Part shown: in pieces, positions 32,746 to 43,537 of the stretch | Position numbering within the stretch: position 1 is the stretch's first letter | Layout of the letters: every line of letters begins with the position of its first letter | Assembly: GCA_022495995.1 (NCBI GenBank) | Contig: JAFEMH010006941.1 | Span: forward strand, 43,743 to 107,742 | Source: Adenophora triphylla var. japonica | Taxonomy: Eukaryota; Streptophyta; Magnoliopsida; Asterales; Campanulaceae | Direction: 5' to 3' | DNA length: 64,000 nucleotides | The notes under the pieces: model-generated | Seen by the model: the letters and a program-made list of their open reading frames with translations, nothing else | What the model was told of the DNA's origin: nothing | Database searches by the model: none | Translations under genes and position numbers: made by a program

Positions 32746-33535
32746 CCTTCCTGCTGTTGCCTTGGGGAGTAGCAGTCTTGTCAGCATTCTTCAGAAAGTT
32801 GGAGACTTCAAACTGATCAAAAACTTGCCGGAAATCATTGGTGGGCCGGTACCTTGGAAAGATGGTAAGAGGAGCTAGAGTAGCTTGATGCAATCTCTCG
32901 GCGAGCTCGTCTGTGATAACTGGACTCATTGATTGAAGAGTCTGGCTCATCTTATCAATACACTGCTGATAACTCATTTTCTCTTTACTGATCTTTGATA
33001 CCACGACCTTGTCAGTATAGCCAACAGGAGGGTTGGCCTGGATAACGCTAATGAAGTCTTCTTCAGAAGGGACCTTGATTCTTCCTTGATTAGCCACGTA
33101 TTCTATGGGTTTTCTGTATTCTGCTTCCAAATCTGCTAGCTTCTCATTGAACTTCACGATGGCGACAAATTTAGAATTTTCTGCCTCGAGAGGGTCACTA
33201 ACTACAGGGGTATCAGGCTGGACTGCATTTTGAATGACGGGTTTCTTGGTAGGTTCCTTGGCATAACTGACGTAGTAGTCAAATTTGCCCGAAGGCTCCC
33301 CTAAGATTCCAATGCTCTTGTCCCCGGCTTCGTACCTTTCCTTTAATTTCTGTTGCATGGACTTTCTCTTCTTCTTCTTTCTTGAAGGAGCGTCTTCGTT
33401 AATCCATTCTTGATACTCATATTCCAGACAGTCTTCACAATCACACACATCATACCAGATGTGGGGCCTGGGTTGAACTGGGATGTCCTCTCCGACTACT
33501 TGGTCATTACCATTGTTGACTACCACGTTGGCCAT
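32741..33535 (-). CDS. 264-aa ORF upstream of pol in element B (unknown; possible Gag-linker)
   Basis: It starts with ATG (MANVVVNNGNDQVVGEDIPV) about 70 bp below the leader. Visible features are a CDCEDC cysteine cluster (residues about 32-37), a basic run KKKKRK (about 53-60) and acidic and coiled-coil-like middle regions. It has no zinc knuckle and no DTG protease motif. It ends TPQGNSRKE-stop, where pol opens in another frame about 30 bases earlier. A complete element should have capsid, knuckle and protease here, so the ORF may be a fusion left by an internal deletion, or a distinct Tat-lineage ORF1. I do not recognise it with certainty. Confidence 0.5.
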   Translation of the reverse strand: MANVVVNNGNDQVVGEDIPVQPRPHIWYDVCDCEDCLEYEYQEWINEDAPSRKKKKRKSMQQKLKERYEAGDKSIGILGEPSGKFDYYVSYAKEPTKKPVIQNAVQPDTPVVSDPLEAENSKFVAIVKFNEKLADLEAEYRKPIEYVANQGRIKVPSEEDFISVIQANPPVGYTDKVVVSKISKEKMSYQQCIDKMSQTLQSMSPVITDELAERLHQATLAPLTIFPRYRPTNDFRQVFDQFEVSNFLKNADKTATPQGNSRKE

Positions 33536-35301
33536 TTTGACACTGGAAAGTTGAAACTGGAGGATTCTGGCGAACTGTCTGAGAATTCTGCACTAACAAG
33601 TCGCTGACCCGGTGTTCTCACCCACTTCTTTCTCGCTGCGGGAAAGGGATAGGAGAGGTTTAGACTCGGGGTAGGTGTTTAGGCTGAAGGCTCAAGCAAT
33701 ATGCAAATTAAGAATCTTCCAGTTTACTTAAAACAGTGTCTTTTATTAATTTCTATTTGGTTGGAAAAGGGGTTCTGCCCTTCTTTTTCGTAACTACTCT
33801 AGATCCTGGATCAGTAGGTTCCGTCACTACGTCTATAAGCCCCTCGTATTCCACCTGTATTTTGACCTCCCAGGGTGGACAGCCCCGGGCGAGGGTCCTA
33901 TAGGGCACGCGGATCCCACCGACCGAGAGAAGAACGCTCCTAATGGATCTAGCAGGTCATAGGAACTTTTAACGCACGAGCGATGCGAATTATAGTCAAG
34001 GCAATACTGGGAAAGTCTCGTCTTTCAGCCTTAACAGAATTTCGGCAGAATTTCGCTTGCGCGATTGACGTTTTGACTTTTCGGTAATGTTCGAGAAGAT
34101 AATAGGCATGGGTCAGGCGGTAAAAGCCAGATGACACAGTGTCACATTGAACTTCGTTGCATACGCCATGCGTGAGTCAAGATCGAAGTCAATGCCGGGT
34201 CAAGATCTTGCCAATTTTTTCCTTTGTCAGAATTTTGGCAGAGCATCGCTTGAGCGAAAGATCTTTTGGACTTTTGGCACAGACTCGATCTCGACTCTTA
34301 CACATTCCGTGCAGGTCAAGGTCGAAGTCAATGTCGGAGTCAAGATTCTACCGATTTTTCCTTGTCGAAATTTCGGCAGAGTTTCGCTTGAGCAAAAGAT
34401 CTTGACTTCCGTTATGGACTAAGGCTTGACCTTTACGTGGACATGCAACTGGGCTATATGACACGGACTAGACCAAAAACCAACCAAAAGTCACGGTTTT
34501 TTTAAATGTGTGACACGGACTGTGCATTGGTCGACACTGGCTGCCATGGGGAGTTTGGGGTGATTCCGTGCGTGTCCGGGAGCATCGTAAGGCTGTCCGT
34601 GACTGCAGCTGAAAAACCACCCCGGGTTTAAAGGGACGTGCATGCAAAGTGTACAGGATATATAAGGTGCGCGTAGTGTGCGGCCTCCTAAAAATGTTCC
34701 TTTTTGAGTTAAAACAGAGATTTTCATAAATGTGTTTTAAAGGAATGATTTTTCGGGACGGGGGAAAATGCAACAGATAAGGCACGTAAATTTTCTGGGA
34801 GCCCCAGTTAGTCTTGGGACTGAATAGCCCCAAGCTGCCAAGGCTGCCAGATTAAACTCAATTTTTCCTGGTGGAATTGCCACTGAGGCCGTCCGGTCAG
34901 AATCCAAGGAGGATTGAGCCGTACGACTGCATGGATCAATTTTCCAGGTTCCACTCCTTTGCTATTTCAGGTTGTTTCCCGAACATTTTAGGCATCTTTA
35001 AGCCTTGAGAAGGCTTCCTGTTCAAAGTATGCACAATTCCCAAGATGCAAATGATGCAATGCAAGGCAAAGAAAGCAAGCAAGATAATTGGAATCCGCGA
35101 TGGGAGTCTAACCCGCTCAAAGGAAAAAAGCTTTCTTTTTTTATTTTATTTTTCGAAAAGAGATACCGGTACGTGGGATTGTTAGACCACCGTTTATCCC
35201 AAGCCCCGGGTTAGGGAGCGATACAGGAAGGTTAAATGGTTTCCACCTATATACCGGGTATCGTTTATTTTGAAAATGAAAGCTTTTCTCCTTTGGGATA
35301 T
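33536..35301 (-). other. Element B leader (5' UTR)
   Basis: It contains GGTTTAGACTCGGGG, repeats built on CGCTTGAGCGAAAGATCTT (34030-34400), and segments collinear with C's leader. No gene was recognised. Confidence 0.65.
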
Positions 35302-35319
35302 TTCCCAGCGGAGTCGCCA
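35302..35319 (-). promoter_or_regulatory. Primer-binding site of element B (tRNA-Arg type)
   Basis: The minus strand reads TGGCGACTCCGCTGGGAA, three bases from the LTR, one base different from C's site. Confidence 0.78.
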
Positions 35320-35322
35320 AAC

Positions 35323-37033
35323 TGTGAATGTGTGCCCAAATTCTAAAAAAAAAATTTGTTTTTAGATCGGATTCACGCGAGTTTGAAAACATCCGGTTTA
35401 ATTTGAAAAACGGAGTCACCACGCCATTTTGATTTCCTCAAAACTTTGAAAAAAAGGATTTTAGGGTTCGGAGGTTAAATTACCCCTTGGGAAGAACGGA
35501 TCGTCGTTCACCCAAGGTGCCTTGCTGTAGCAAGTCTCCCTAGATTCCATTTTTCGTGCTTGCTTGCATGCTTTCTTAAGTGCATGTGTTGAAAAGAGAG
35601 GGGGGGGGGGAATGTCCTAAGTTGTCTTCCGGACGTACAAACCATTTAGTTGGTTGTCGCTCGGGATTCCTTTGATTTTTATGTGTTCGGGACTTTGATC
35701 CCATCCTCATCTTGGACTTGTGATCATTGCTATTTAACCTTGGGTCTTGCGTGATCGAGAGAAGGACTCTCTTTTATAGTCCAAAATGGGGTTCTTTAGG
35801 AAAGGAGTGACCTTAGCCCATCAATCCTACGCCTTGAGACGATTGAGCTTATATGGGAGCTATCATGCTCGTCTCAAGCGATAATCGGAGATATAGGTTC
35901 AAGGTTTTATCCCTTTCTAAAGAGATTGTGGCACCTTTAATGGAAGAAACGATGTAAGGATGGGATCTTTACACCGGTTCATACCGAAGGTTGCTAAATG
36001 GGAACATGGGGGAATGCATGTAAAAATGACATTTTTAGTGAAAAGATGACATTTTTGGGTGCAAAGGATGCTTTTGATGTAAAGAAAGGATTTTTATGCA
36101 AAGGATGCATTTTTATGAGGAAAATTAGCATTTTATATGCAAAGGATGCACAAAGATGACATTTTAAAAGCAAAGGATGCTACTTTGATGGTAAAAAGAT
36201 GATTTTTAATGCAAAGGATGCATTTTATGTGAAAAAATTGGTTTTAGGTGCAAAGGATGCACTTTTTATTGTAAAGACATGATTTTTATATGCAAAGGAT
36301 GCATTTTTAATGGAAAGCATGGATTTTTAGGTGCAAAGGATGCACCTTTATTGTAAAGATTACATTTTTAGGAGCAAATGATGCTTATTTTATGCAAATG
36401 ATGCAAAGGGGGAGGGGGGTATGATTTAGATGAATAAAGATAGGATCTTTAACAACAAATACCAAGTCCCAAGCAAAATAATAACAATATGCAAATGTAA
36501 AGAGCAATTATATCACATAGGCATTATAATGCAAGGAAAGGGGGTGAGAGGTTACCAATGGTGGTGACCTCTTCTTCTTTGGATCTTGCCTAGCGGAGAG
36601 ACCACTTCTTGGAGGCTTCAAGGAGGAGGGAGGTGACTTCTTGGCACTCTTCAACTTCCTAATTTCGCAGCAGTGTTTTGGGAAAGCTTTTGGAACTGAG
36701 TGTGGTATTTTGTTGGTGTCTAAAATGGAAAGAGGAGGGCTCTATTTATAGGCAGTCTGGATAAGGCTAATGAGGCCGTGCGGCTAGGAGTTCTTGGCTA
36801 ATGCAGCCGTTCGGCATTATCCTGTATGACTCAGCATGTTTCTAGAATCATGCAAGGTGGCACTTCTAGAAGGTTTTCCATATTAAGGAAAACGTGCCCT
36901 TTTAATTTAAATCAGTCCCTTCATTCCTCGGAAGGTTCGGAACAGTTCCGGAATTGCTCCCGGACTTTAGGAAAGTCCGGGAAATTGTCGGAAAACTTAA
37001 CCGGAAGGCATGAGCCAGATTTGGGTACTTACA
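35323..37033 (-). repeat. Element B 5' LTR (1711 bp)
   Basis: TGTGAATG to TACTTACA in plus reading. Palindromes GCCGTGCGGC (36775-36784) and GCCGTTCGGC (36806-36815) are 31 bp apart, and the TATA box (CTATTTATA) is at 36742-36750. GCAAAGGATGCA motifs fill 36050-36400. It is very similar to A's LTR in reverse. Confidence 0.92.
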
Positions 37034-37709
37034 CTTCTGCATAGGCTTTTCCCCAATAGTTACTTCAAACACTATCATCCCCTTTACCCCAACGGCATGA
37101 TTAGTGAACCCCTCGAGCATACTGGCATACGGAGTCAGGTTGTCCAAGGGGACAAAGGTTTTCTATTTATAGGCAATGGGGAGTTGCTCGCTGACGTAAG
37201 CCCTGAGGTCATCCCTAAAGGGCACTTTAGTCTTTGACCGCATACACATGTCCGCATCTGATTGGGTCTGTCAGGGAAGGAAAGATTCACTGTCAGAGGG
37301 GATGTCGTTGATGTGGACAGGAGCCGTGTATTCGGTGTGGCGCATTAAATGATATTTGATGCGGGCCAGAGCCAGTAAGTAAACTTTCTCAATAAGCTTT
37401 GATATCAACCGGGAGTCTGGTGAGATAACCGGGAGTCTGGTATGAGACCGTGGTCAACATCTTAGGCGCGGTCAATGATATTTGATGCGGGCACGGATGT
37501 GGCGGTCATACCTCATGCGGTCACCAGTCTGGTGGTCTGGATCCCTTCAGTCTAGACTAGGATGATGATGAGAGGAACGCGGTCTTGACCTCAGGGGTCT
37601 ATCTGTCCGCGGTCTTGACTCTGGCAGTTTAGGGAACGCCACGTCATACTGGGCCTTTAGACCAGACCGAGCTTGGGCCCGGTCTAGCTGGTCCGGGCTC
37701 ATCATATAT
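37034..37709 (-). mobile_element. Relic E: gypsy protease piece joined to a G-type LTR piece
   Basis: 37034-37147 encodes on the minus strand LTPYASMLEGFTNHAVGVKG followed by FEVTIGEKPMQK, like the post-active-site part of the protease in element F (SPYLGRLEGFTNHRVDAKG). From about 37148 the sequence matches the inside of LTR G (52909-53519), including a minus-strand TATAAATAG (near 37162) and the end GGGCTCATCA. Gag and the protease active site are deleted. Element B begins exactly at 37033, so E was probably B's landing site. Confidence 0.7.
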
Positions 37710-38232
37710 AAAAAAATCATAAATGCAAGATGTCATATTTTATGTCAAATATCAAGCCTAGAAGAAAAAAAAAGGTGACAGTGGGAGTGTAGTACGTACC
37801 TGATAATTAGCATAAACAATACGGACAATTTTTTGGGACTTAAATAAATTTGATATGCAGTGTGATAAGCTGAAGCAAGAGGAGGCAGAGCTGCGGAGGT
37901 GTGCGGATACAAGCATTATGTGCATATCTTGAGGGCCCTATGAAGAGAGAAAATTGTATGTTTGAGACTGAGTACATGGAATGTGGAATATAAGTAAAGA
38001 GAGAGAGAGGAGAGGTCCTATCAATTAAAAGGGTCATTGCCCCATAAGTTCCTTTTTTTGAAATCCATGCCCAATAAGTTCCTTTTAAATGAGTGTATCA
38101 ATTTTTGGTCATTTTGGACGAAAATACCCCCCCCCCCAAGAACATTCCAGCCAAAACACACGCGCGCTGACGTCATCATGACATCGTCAGAATGTTGTAT
38201 TATATTTTCAAAAATGTTGTATTTTTAGAATG
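37710..38232. other. Unassigned AT-rich DNA left of element F
   Basis: No gene or known repeat was recognised to about 38020. From about 38034 the motif GCCCCATAAGTTCCTTTTTT may be one end of a MITE whose other end lies right of F (about 47425). Repeats of AATGTTGTATTATATTTTC stand at the F insertion point. A C-run lies near 38130. Confidence 0.5.
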
Positions 38233-38237
38233 TTGTA

Positions 38238-39004
38238 TGATGATGCAGGAAATCGTTCGGGCTCAGCTATCGAAGTCCAGCAGAGCAATGGGCTGACTTG
38301 AGACCTGCACACCACCAGAAAGTAACCGTGAACTGTGCCGGGGATTGTCCGGCAAGGTCCTCTGGCGTGAGAATCAGTATGGGCTAGAGAAGGTGATAAG
38401 GAAATAGTGGGTGTGTGTATATGTGAATAGCAAAAAATGCATTACCTTAGCCCAAGACATTGTTCATGTATTTATAGTGGATGAGGGGAACTAGGGCTTC
38501 CATCTGGACCATTGGATTTGATTATTGCCAACCCTTGGATTGGTTTTGTCCTCATGTGTCCACGTGGAGTCCTGTGATTGCTTAGTACGAGCAAGGACAC
38601 TGGTGTACCTGTCACGGATAATGGTTTGCCTTATAATGGATAGTTTCACCTGCATAATGCGGCGCCACTACTAGTCCGGTGGGGACATATGCAGAGTGGT
38701 CCAGCGGCAGGTTTGACTTTATCCGAAGGTGGCTTGTTGAACAAGCTATGTAAAACGATGACCTGGAGTTGTATGTCCAGGAGGGTCGTCACTTGACAGA
38801 TGGATCAACGAGCGAGTGTCCGGATGAGATACCTTGTCTTTGGATGGGCTTGGTCGCTCAATGGCGACGACGGCCATCCATTGTTCGACGGGCAACGATT
38901 CAGCTCTTGTGTCTGTCCTTCGGGATTGTTCCCTTGGTGGGCTTATAGAGCCCACTTTGCAAGGGAATGGTTTGGGCTCGGCCCATCACAAATTATTCCG
39001 TTCA
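38238..39004 (-). repeat. Element F 3' LTR (767 bp)
   Basis: TG...CA ends and clear homology to 46055-46887, differing by several percent by eye and lacking that copy's 66-bp internal duplication. Confidence 0.92.
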
Positions 39005-39299
39005 GTGGCCCCCAACTCTTGGGTCGTCTCGACGGGCCGGAAGTTTGTGTTTTTTAGGGTTATGAAACCCTAGCTTGTTGAACGGTCGTCAGTTTGAAAT
39101 TTGAAAATGGAGAGGCGATGTGACCATCGATGACGTGGGTGGCTAGGATTTGTCTGCGCCGGCTTTTATTCCTCATTAAATGACACGCGTCCCCTGAAAG
39201 GACATTCCCCTTGGAAACTTCATTTCGCATTTAATGCTCCTTATAATTGTGCCGAGTTTTTGCGTGGGTTTCTAGGCAAAACCTTTCATCTTCTTCAAA

Positions 39300-39307
39300 T
39301 ATAAATA
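39300..39307 (+). promoter_or_regulatory. TATA box of the F passenger gene
   Basis: TATAAATA on the plus strand, about 105 bp before the ATG at 39412, in a C-rich leader context (CCTCCCCCTTTCC). Element G has the same arrangement at 53920. Confidence 0.6.
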
Positions 39308-39411
39308 CCTCCCCCTTTCCTCCATTTCAAACTTTACAATCCTGAGATATTCAAGAGCACATAGCAAGGAGAGCAATTCTGGTCACCTAAAACCTAACTC
39401 CGGCGATAAAA

Positions 39412-42400
39412 ATGGTACTGGCTTCTCCATCTTTGCGTAAAGTGGTAGCTTGGATTAGAGATTTCTTCGATTTGCCTCCGGAACCTTCATCTTCCCCTTT
39501 AACAGGTAATTTCTGCCTCTGTTCTTCAATTTTCTGGGTTTTGGGGGTGTAGAAACTCCATTAATGGCCCCCAGGTCTGTCAGTTTTGAGCGTGGGGCAA
39601 GGTTTGGTTTTGGGCCTAACTAGAGGGTGTACAAAAGTGTTAGGGGTCTTTGGAGAGAGATCCCTTTGAGTGAATGCTCTTCCATTTTGGTAAAATTTGA
39701 TTGTGAAAATGAGGGTTTGAAGCTCCCCACTGGTGATGTTCTTTGTGATTTTGAAGAAGATGACCCAAGGGTTGTTCCCTTTAGGTCCATGAACGACCTT
39801 CCAAGACATATCCAATCTCATTACTCCTTGGACCGTCGTGATTCACTTAGGGATTTTGCTTCAGGGGAATCTAGGTCGTCTTTAGGTAGGTCTTCCTCTA
39901 TTGATGTTAGGACTGATTCCCTTTCTCTTTCTAACTGTTTTGTAGGTATGGATCACGATGGTCGTCCTCGATAACCAACCCAAGAGGTCGTCCCCTCCGG
40001 CACACCTGGTCCTAGTACGAGCGCCGACGGTCCTCGTATAGTCAATGCATTCCACACCAATGTACGGGTTGGCCGCAATGAATGAGGCTTCGGAGGCGGA
40101 GAGGAAGACCAATGGGCCATAGCCAAAATTAATTCCAGGAGGAAGGACGTTAAGATGCAGATGAGCAATGCTCTACGAGATTCGTATAGAGTCCAAGCCT
40201 CCACGTACAAACTTGAGTATCTTCATATCAATGATTTCGAGCCTCGTAGAGAAGCTATTCTATGAAGCAAGAAAAAGGTTGCTTTCTTTTACAAGCAATT
40301 CGAGCTGGGTTTGAGGCTACCCTTGGACCTTTTTATCAACGAGTTTCTGGAAGACTCGGCTTGCGTGCCTATGAAGTTGAGTGCCAATGCAGTTAGGACC
40401 CTATCCTCCTTCATCATAGTTTGTAGATTTTTAGGTCACGAGCCTTGCAATAAAGTTTTCAGAGCGTATTACAAGACGAAGAGATCCACTGTTAACGGAA
40501 AATCAGTGGTAAGTGTGTCGTTGAATAGGAATGTGCAGGGATTATTTTTGGATGTTCAGAACAAGGTCTATGGATGGGAGAACCATATGATCCGAGTTGA
40601 GAGCAGAGTTGGATATCAATTTCCTTTCCCAGAGACGACCGTGATGATCCTCGATGAACAAGTATGGTCAGCTTCGTGGGCCGACGAGCTAAAGGGAAAA
40701 TTAATGCTTTGTTAAAAATTGGATGGGTGTCGTACAAGGATATTGAGGCCTCCCATTGGAGCTATATAAGGACGGGAATGATGTCTAGCCCGTCAATTGG
40801 CCCTCCACCCCTTGTTTGAATCAATCTTGACTATCATTACCCCACCTAGATTGTCCATGATGACTTGGTTTGGGAGGAAAACTGCGTCAATTGCCTAGGG
40901 GCACATGCTAGCCGTCCCGAAGAGCGTTGTGCCAACTTAGAGATGACGGGGGGTGAATTCTTGATAACTTCGTTCTGTTATATACTAACTTGTCTTTTTG
41001 TCTAGTCGAAAACAGCTTTTAACTCTTTCCATTTTCGTCTCTTTTGCAGTTCTCTCGCAGCAGGACATTGATCAGATTGAGACAAACATCATGAACAATA
41101 CAATCAGAGCTCAAGATCGGAGAGTAGCAAGGAAAAATACGGCCTCGTCCAATGCCATCTTCAATCGTCAAGAGAACATGACGACGAGGAATGAGGCTCT
41201 CTCTAGCGAAAGCTTTGGACCCATCCCCCTGATTGAGAAGGAGAATATTGGAGAACCTAATATTGGAGAACCTCATGCTAGAGGTCATCTGGTAGTAATA
41301 GACGAGCCTAAGAATGTTGAGAATGTCGATGCTAGTGCTGCCAATGTGGGCACCCAGCCTGTCAACGCGGAAAATGTTGACACCGAAATAGTTGGAAGTT
41401 CAGACTCGAATGTGGAGGTGCTTGGCGACGGCAGTCACACCTCAAAGAAAAGGAAAGATCGACGTACGGGCTCTGAGGAGGAAAGAGAGAGAGCCAAAAA
41501 AGAATCCTTCGACCCTCTAAGCGCCTCCGACCCTTCAACTCCACGGACCCAAGCTCCAGTCTCGTCTTCAGAGGCTCTGACCAAGGAGATGGCCCTAAGT
41601 TTGGCTGCTCAGTATGAAAAGGTTTTCCCAATGGCTGGGATTCCTTATTTGAAGAGGTATGGCCTGCCGCTCGTTCTAGGGGCGTCCATCACCCATCGAT
41701 CCGTGGATGCTGAGCTCGTCCAAAGGGTGAAGACGGCCAAACTTTCCCCCGAGACCTATCATGCCCGTCTTGGGCTGATACAGACTGAGGTAATTCATCC
41801 CATTATTTTTACCAAGTCTTTTCATCTTTCTATACTTGCGCTAACCTTGTCCTTACGGATGTCATCGATGATGGGAGCAATGAGCTCGGACTATAGGGAT
41901 TGCCTGGATGCGGAACGCCGAGCCCAGGAGCAGCTCATCCAGTCTGTTGGAGCTAAAGAGGTTGCAGAGAAAAAGCTTGCTGATGCTGAAGGGAACGTTG
42001 ACTCGTTGACCATCACTTATGAGACCCTGATGTAGCAGAAGGACGAGGCTCTTATCCAGATTGGCCACTTGGAGATTGATAATGCTAAGCTCATATCGGA
42101 TAAGGAGAAAGCAGAAGGGGAAGTGACGACCCTATCCAATGACCTCCATGCCAAGAATGCTCAAAATAAGAAGATGAAGTCTGATCATGAAGCTGCCCTC
42201 GACCAAGCAAGGAAAGAGGCCATCCAAGAGTTCAAATAGAGCAGCGAGTGTAATCAGATGATCACTGATAAGGTCTAAGGATTTTTCAAGGTCGGAGCCA
42301 AGCATATAACTAGACGAGCTCTCGTGGATCCTGAGACCAAGGACTTGATTTCAGTTGAGAAGTTCACTGATTTATTTACCGAGGACGCGTATGATATGGA

Positions 42401-42570
42401 TGCTCGTTCAGTCCACCACCTCGTCCCCTATGATTACAATGATCTATCCCTCATCAAGGGTGATAATGAGAATGATGGGAAGGAGGTGTGGCCTGTCCCG
42501 GCTGTTGATCCCAAAAACTTTGATGCTTATTTGGACTATTTCACTGAAAAAAGGTCCCAATCCCAATGAG
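39412..42570 (+). pseudogene. Plus-strand passenger gene of F (gypsy-type putative transposon domain, coiled coil)
   Basis: Exon 1 (39412-39505) encodes MVLASPSLRKVVAWIRDFFD and ends in a donor CAG/GTAATT. A TTTTGTAG/GT acceptor is near 39951. The central domain (about 40280-40700) reads YKQFELGLRLPLDLFINEFL, MKLSANAVRTLSSFIIVCRF, NHMIRVESRVGYQFPF, which is clearly similar to the element G gene and to Pfam PF04195-type domains (from memory). The C-terminal part (40998-42570) is acidic, then coiled coil (AERRAQEQLIQSVGAKEVAE). Stops at about 40264, 42033, 42238 and 42278 break it. It is antisense to gag-protease. Confidence 0.65.
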
Positions 42571-43537
42571 CTACCATCAACCGATGATGGTCAACAGTAG
42601 TGACTTTTATTTGAGATGTGTTTTAAAAGTAAACAATATTTGTTCGTCCAAAGAATGTTTCATTTGATGTTGTAATCTCACCCTGGCCCGATTTGTGGGG
42701 GGGGGGTGTTCAAACAATGTTTGTCTGTTTGTAAATTGACTTATCCCTCCTTGTTTAGAGGAGGTCGTACAATGCTTTGTTATTCCATGCCTTATGTTTT
42801 CTTTTTGTTAATCTGTATGTTAACATAGATAGCATGTGATAACTTGGTAAATGTAAAAGTGTGAAGGACAAGTGTGTATGGTCGTCGTTAATGATGACCA
42901 GAACATAAGCCGTCGCTTGTAAGATCGTCCATTGATTGTAAAGGTCGAAGTCTGGCTTCAACCGATCTTTATACTTGATCAAAGTGCTTGTAAAGGTCGA
43001 AGTCTGGCTTCAATCGATCTTTATACTTGATCAAAGTGCTAGAATTTGAAGAGATCAACATAACAACGAGCTTCCATTGATAATTTCTGATCAACAACGA
43101 GCTTCTGGGATTCATAACCATCCCTTACAAACTTCATACTAGAATATAAACATCCCTTACAAACTTCCTACTAGGAAAAAGGTGATAAAGAACCACAAAG
43201 GATAGGTGCCCTTAGGGCGCTGATGATGATAGACGAGCTTAAAAATAATACTTGATGAGGTCAGGTACTTCATCTTCATTTAGCTTATCCAGCTCTGCCC
43301 CCGAGTCCTGGTTGACCAAAATCTGCGTAGCTGTGGTTTGGTCATCCAGGACTAATTCGTCCACATAATTATGAGCCTCGTCTTTGCATTTGATCGTCGA
43401 GACATTGGAACAGGAGGTGGTGGTTTGCTTTATTGACTTTTAAAACTTTACAATTTGCTCAGGGTCGTCGATTTTAATGGTCCTTTTGCTCTTCAACACA
43501 TGCTCAAGGAATTCTGGGGCCGTCCCCAATACACATC
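42571..43537 (-). other. Spacer between the convergent passenger gene and gag-protease
   Basis: A ~46-bp unit (AAAGGTCGAAGTCTGGCTTC with GATCTTTATACTTGATCAAA) is tandemly duplicated at about 42937-43040. 43190-43530 may be a degraded extension of gag-pol, but I could not identify RT motifs in it. Confidence 0.55.

Larger units (their letters stand above)
14950..37033 (-). mobile_element. Element B: Tat-type gypsy retrotransposon, 3'-truncated, split by element C
   Basis: In the sense (minus) direction: 5' LTR 37033-35323, tRNA-Arg primer site 35319-35302, leader, 264-aa ORF, pol 32745-30714 continuing at 19228-17586, twin-repeat spacer, and antisense aORF1 (plus strand 15467-16976). Homology to A ends near 14955, just short of aORF2, so aORF2 and the 3' LTR are missing. 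LTR and coding sequence are close to A (same subfamily by eye). Element C occupies 19234-30713. The canonical gag capsid, zinc knuckle and protease are not seen between the leader and RT. Confidence 0.85.

Noticed and set aside
37710..38232. Possible host gene remnant next to relic E
   Set aside because: No codon-like conservation, splice pattern or recognisable protein on either strand.
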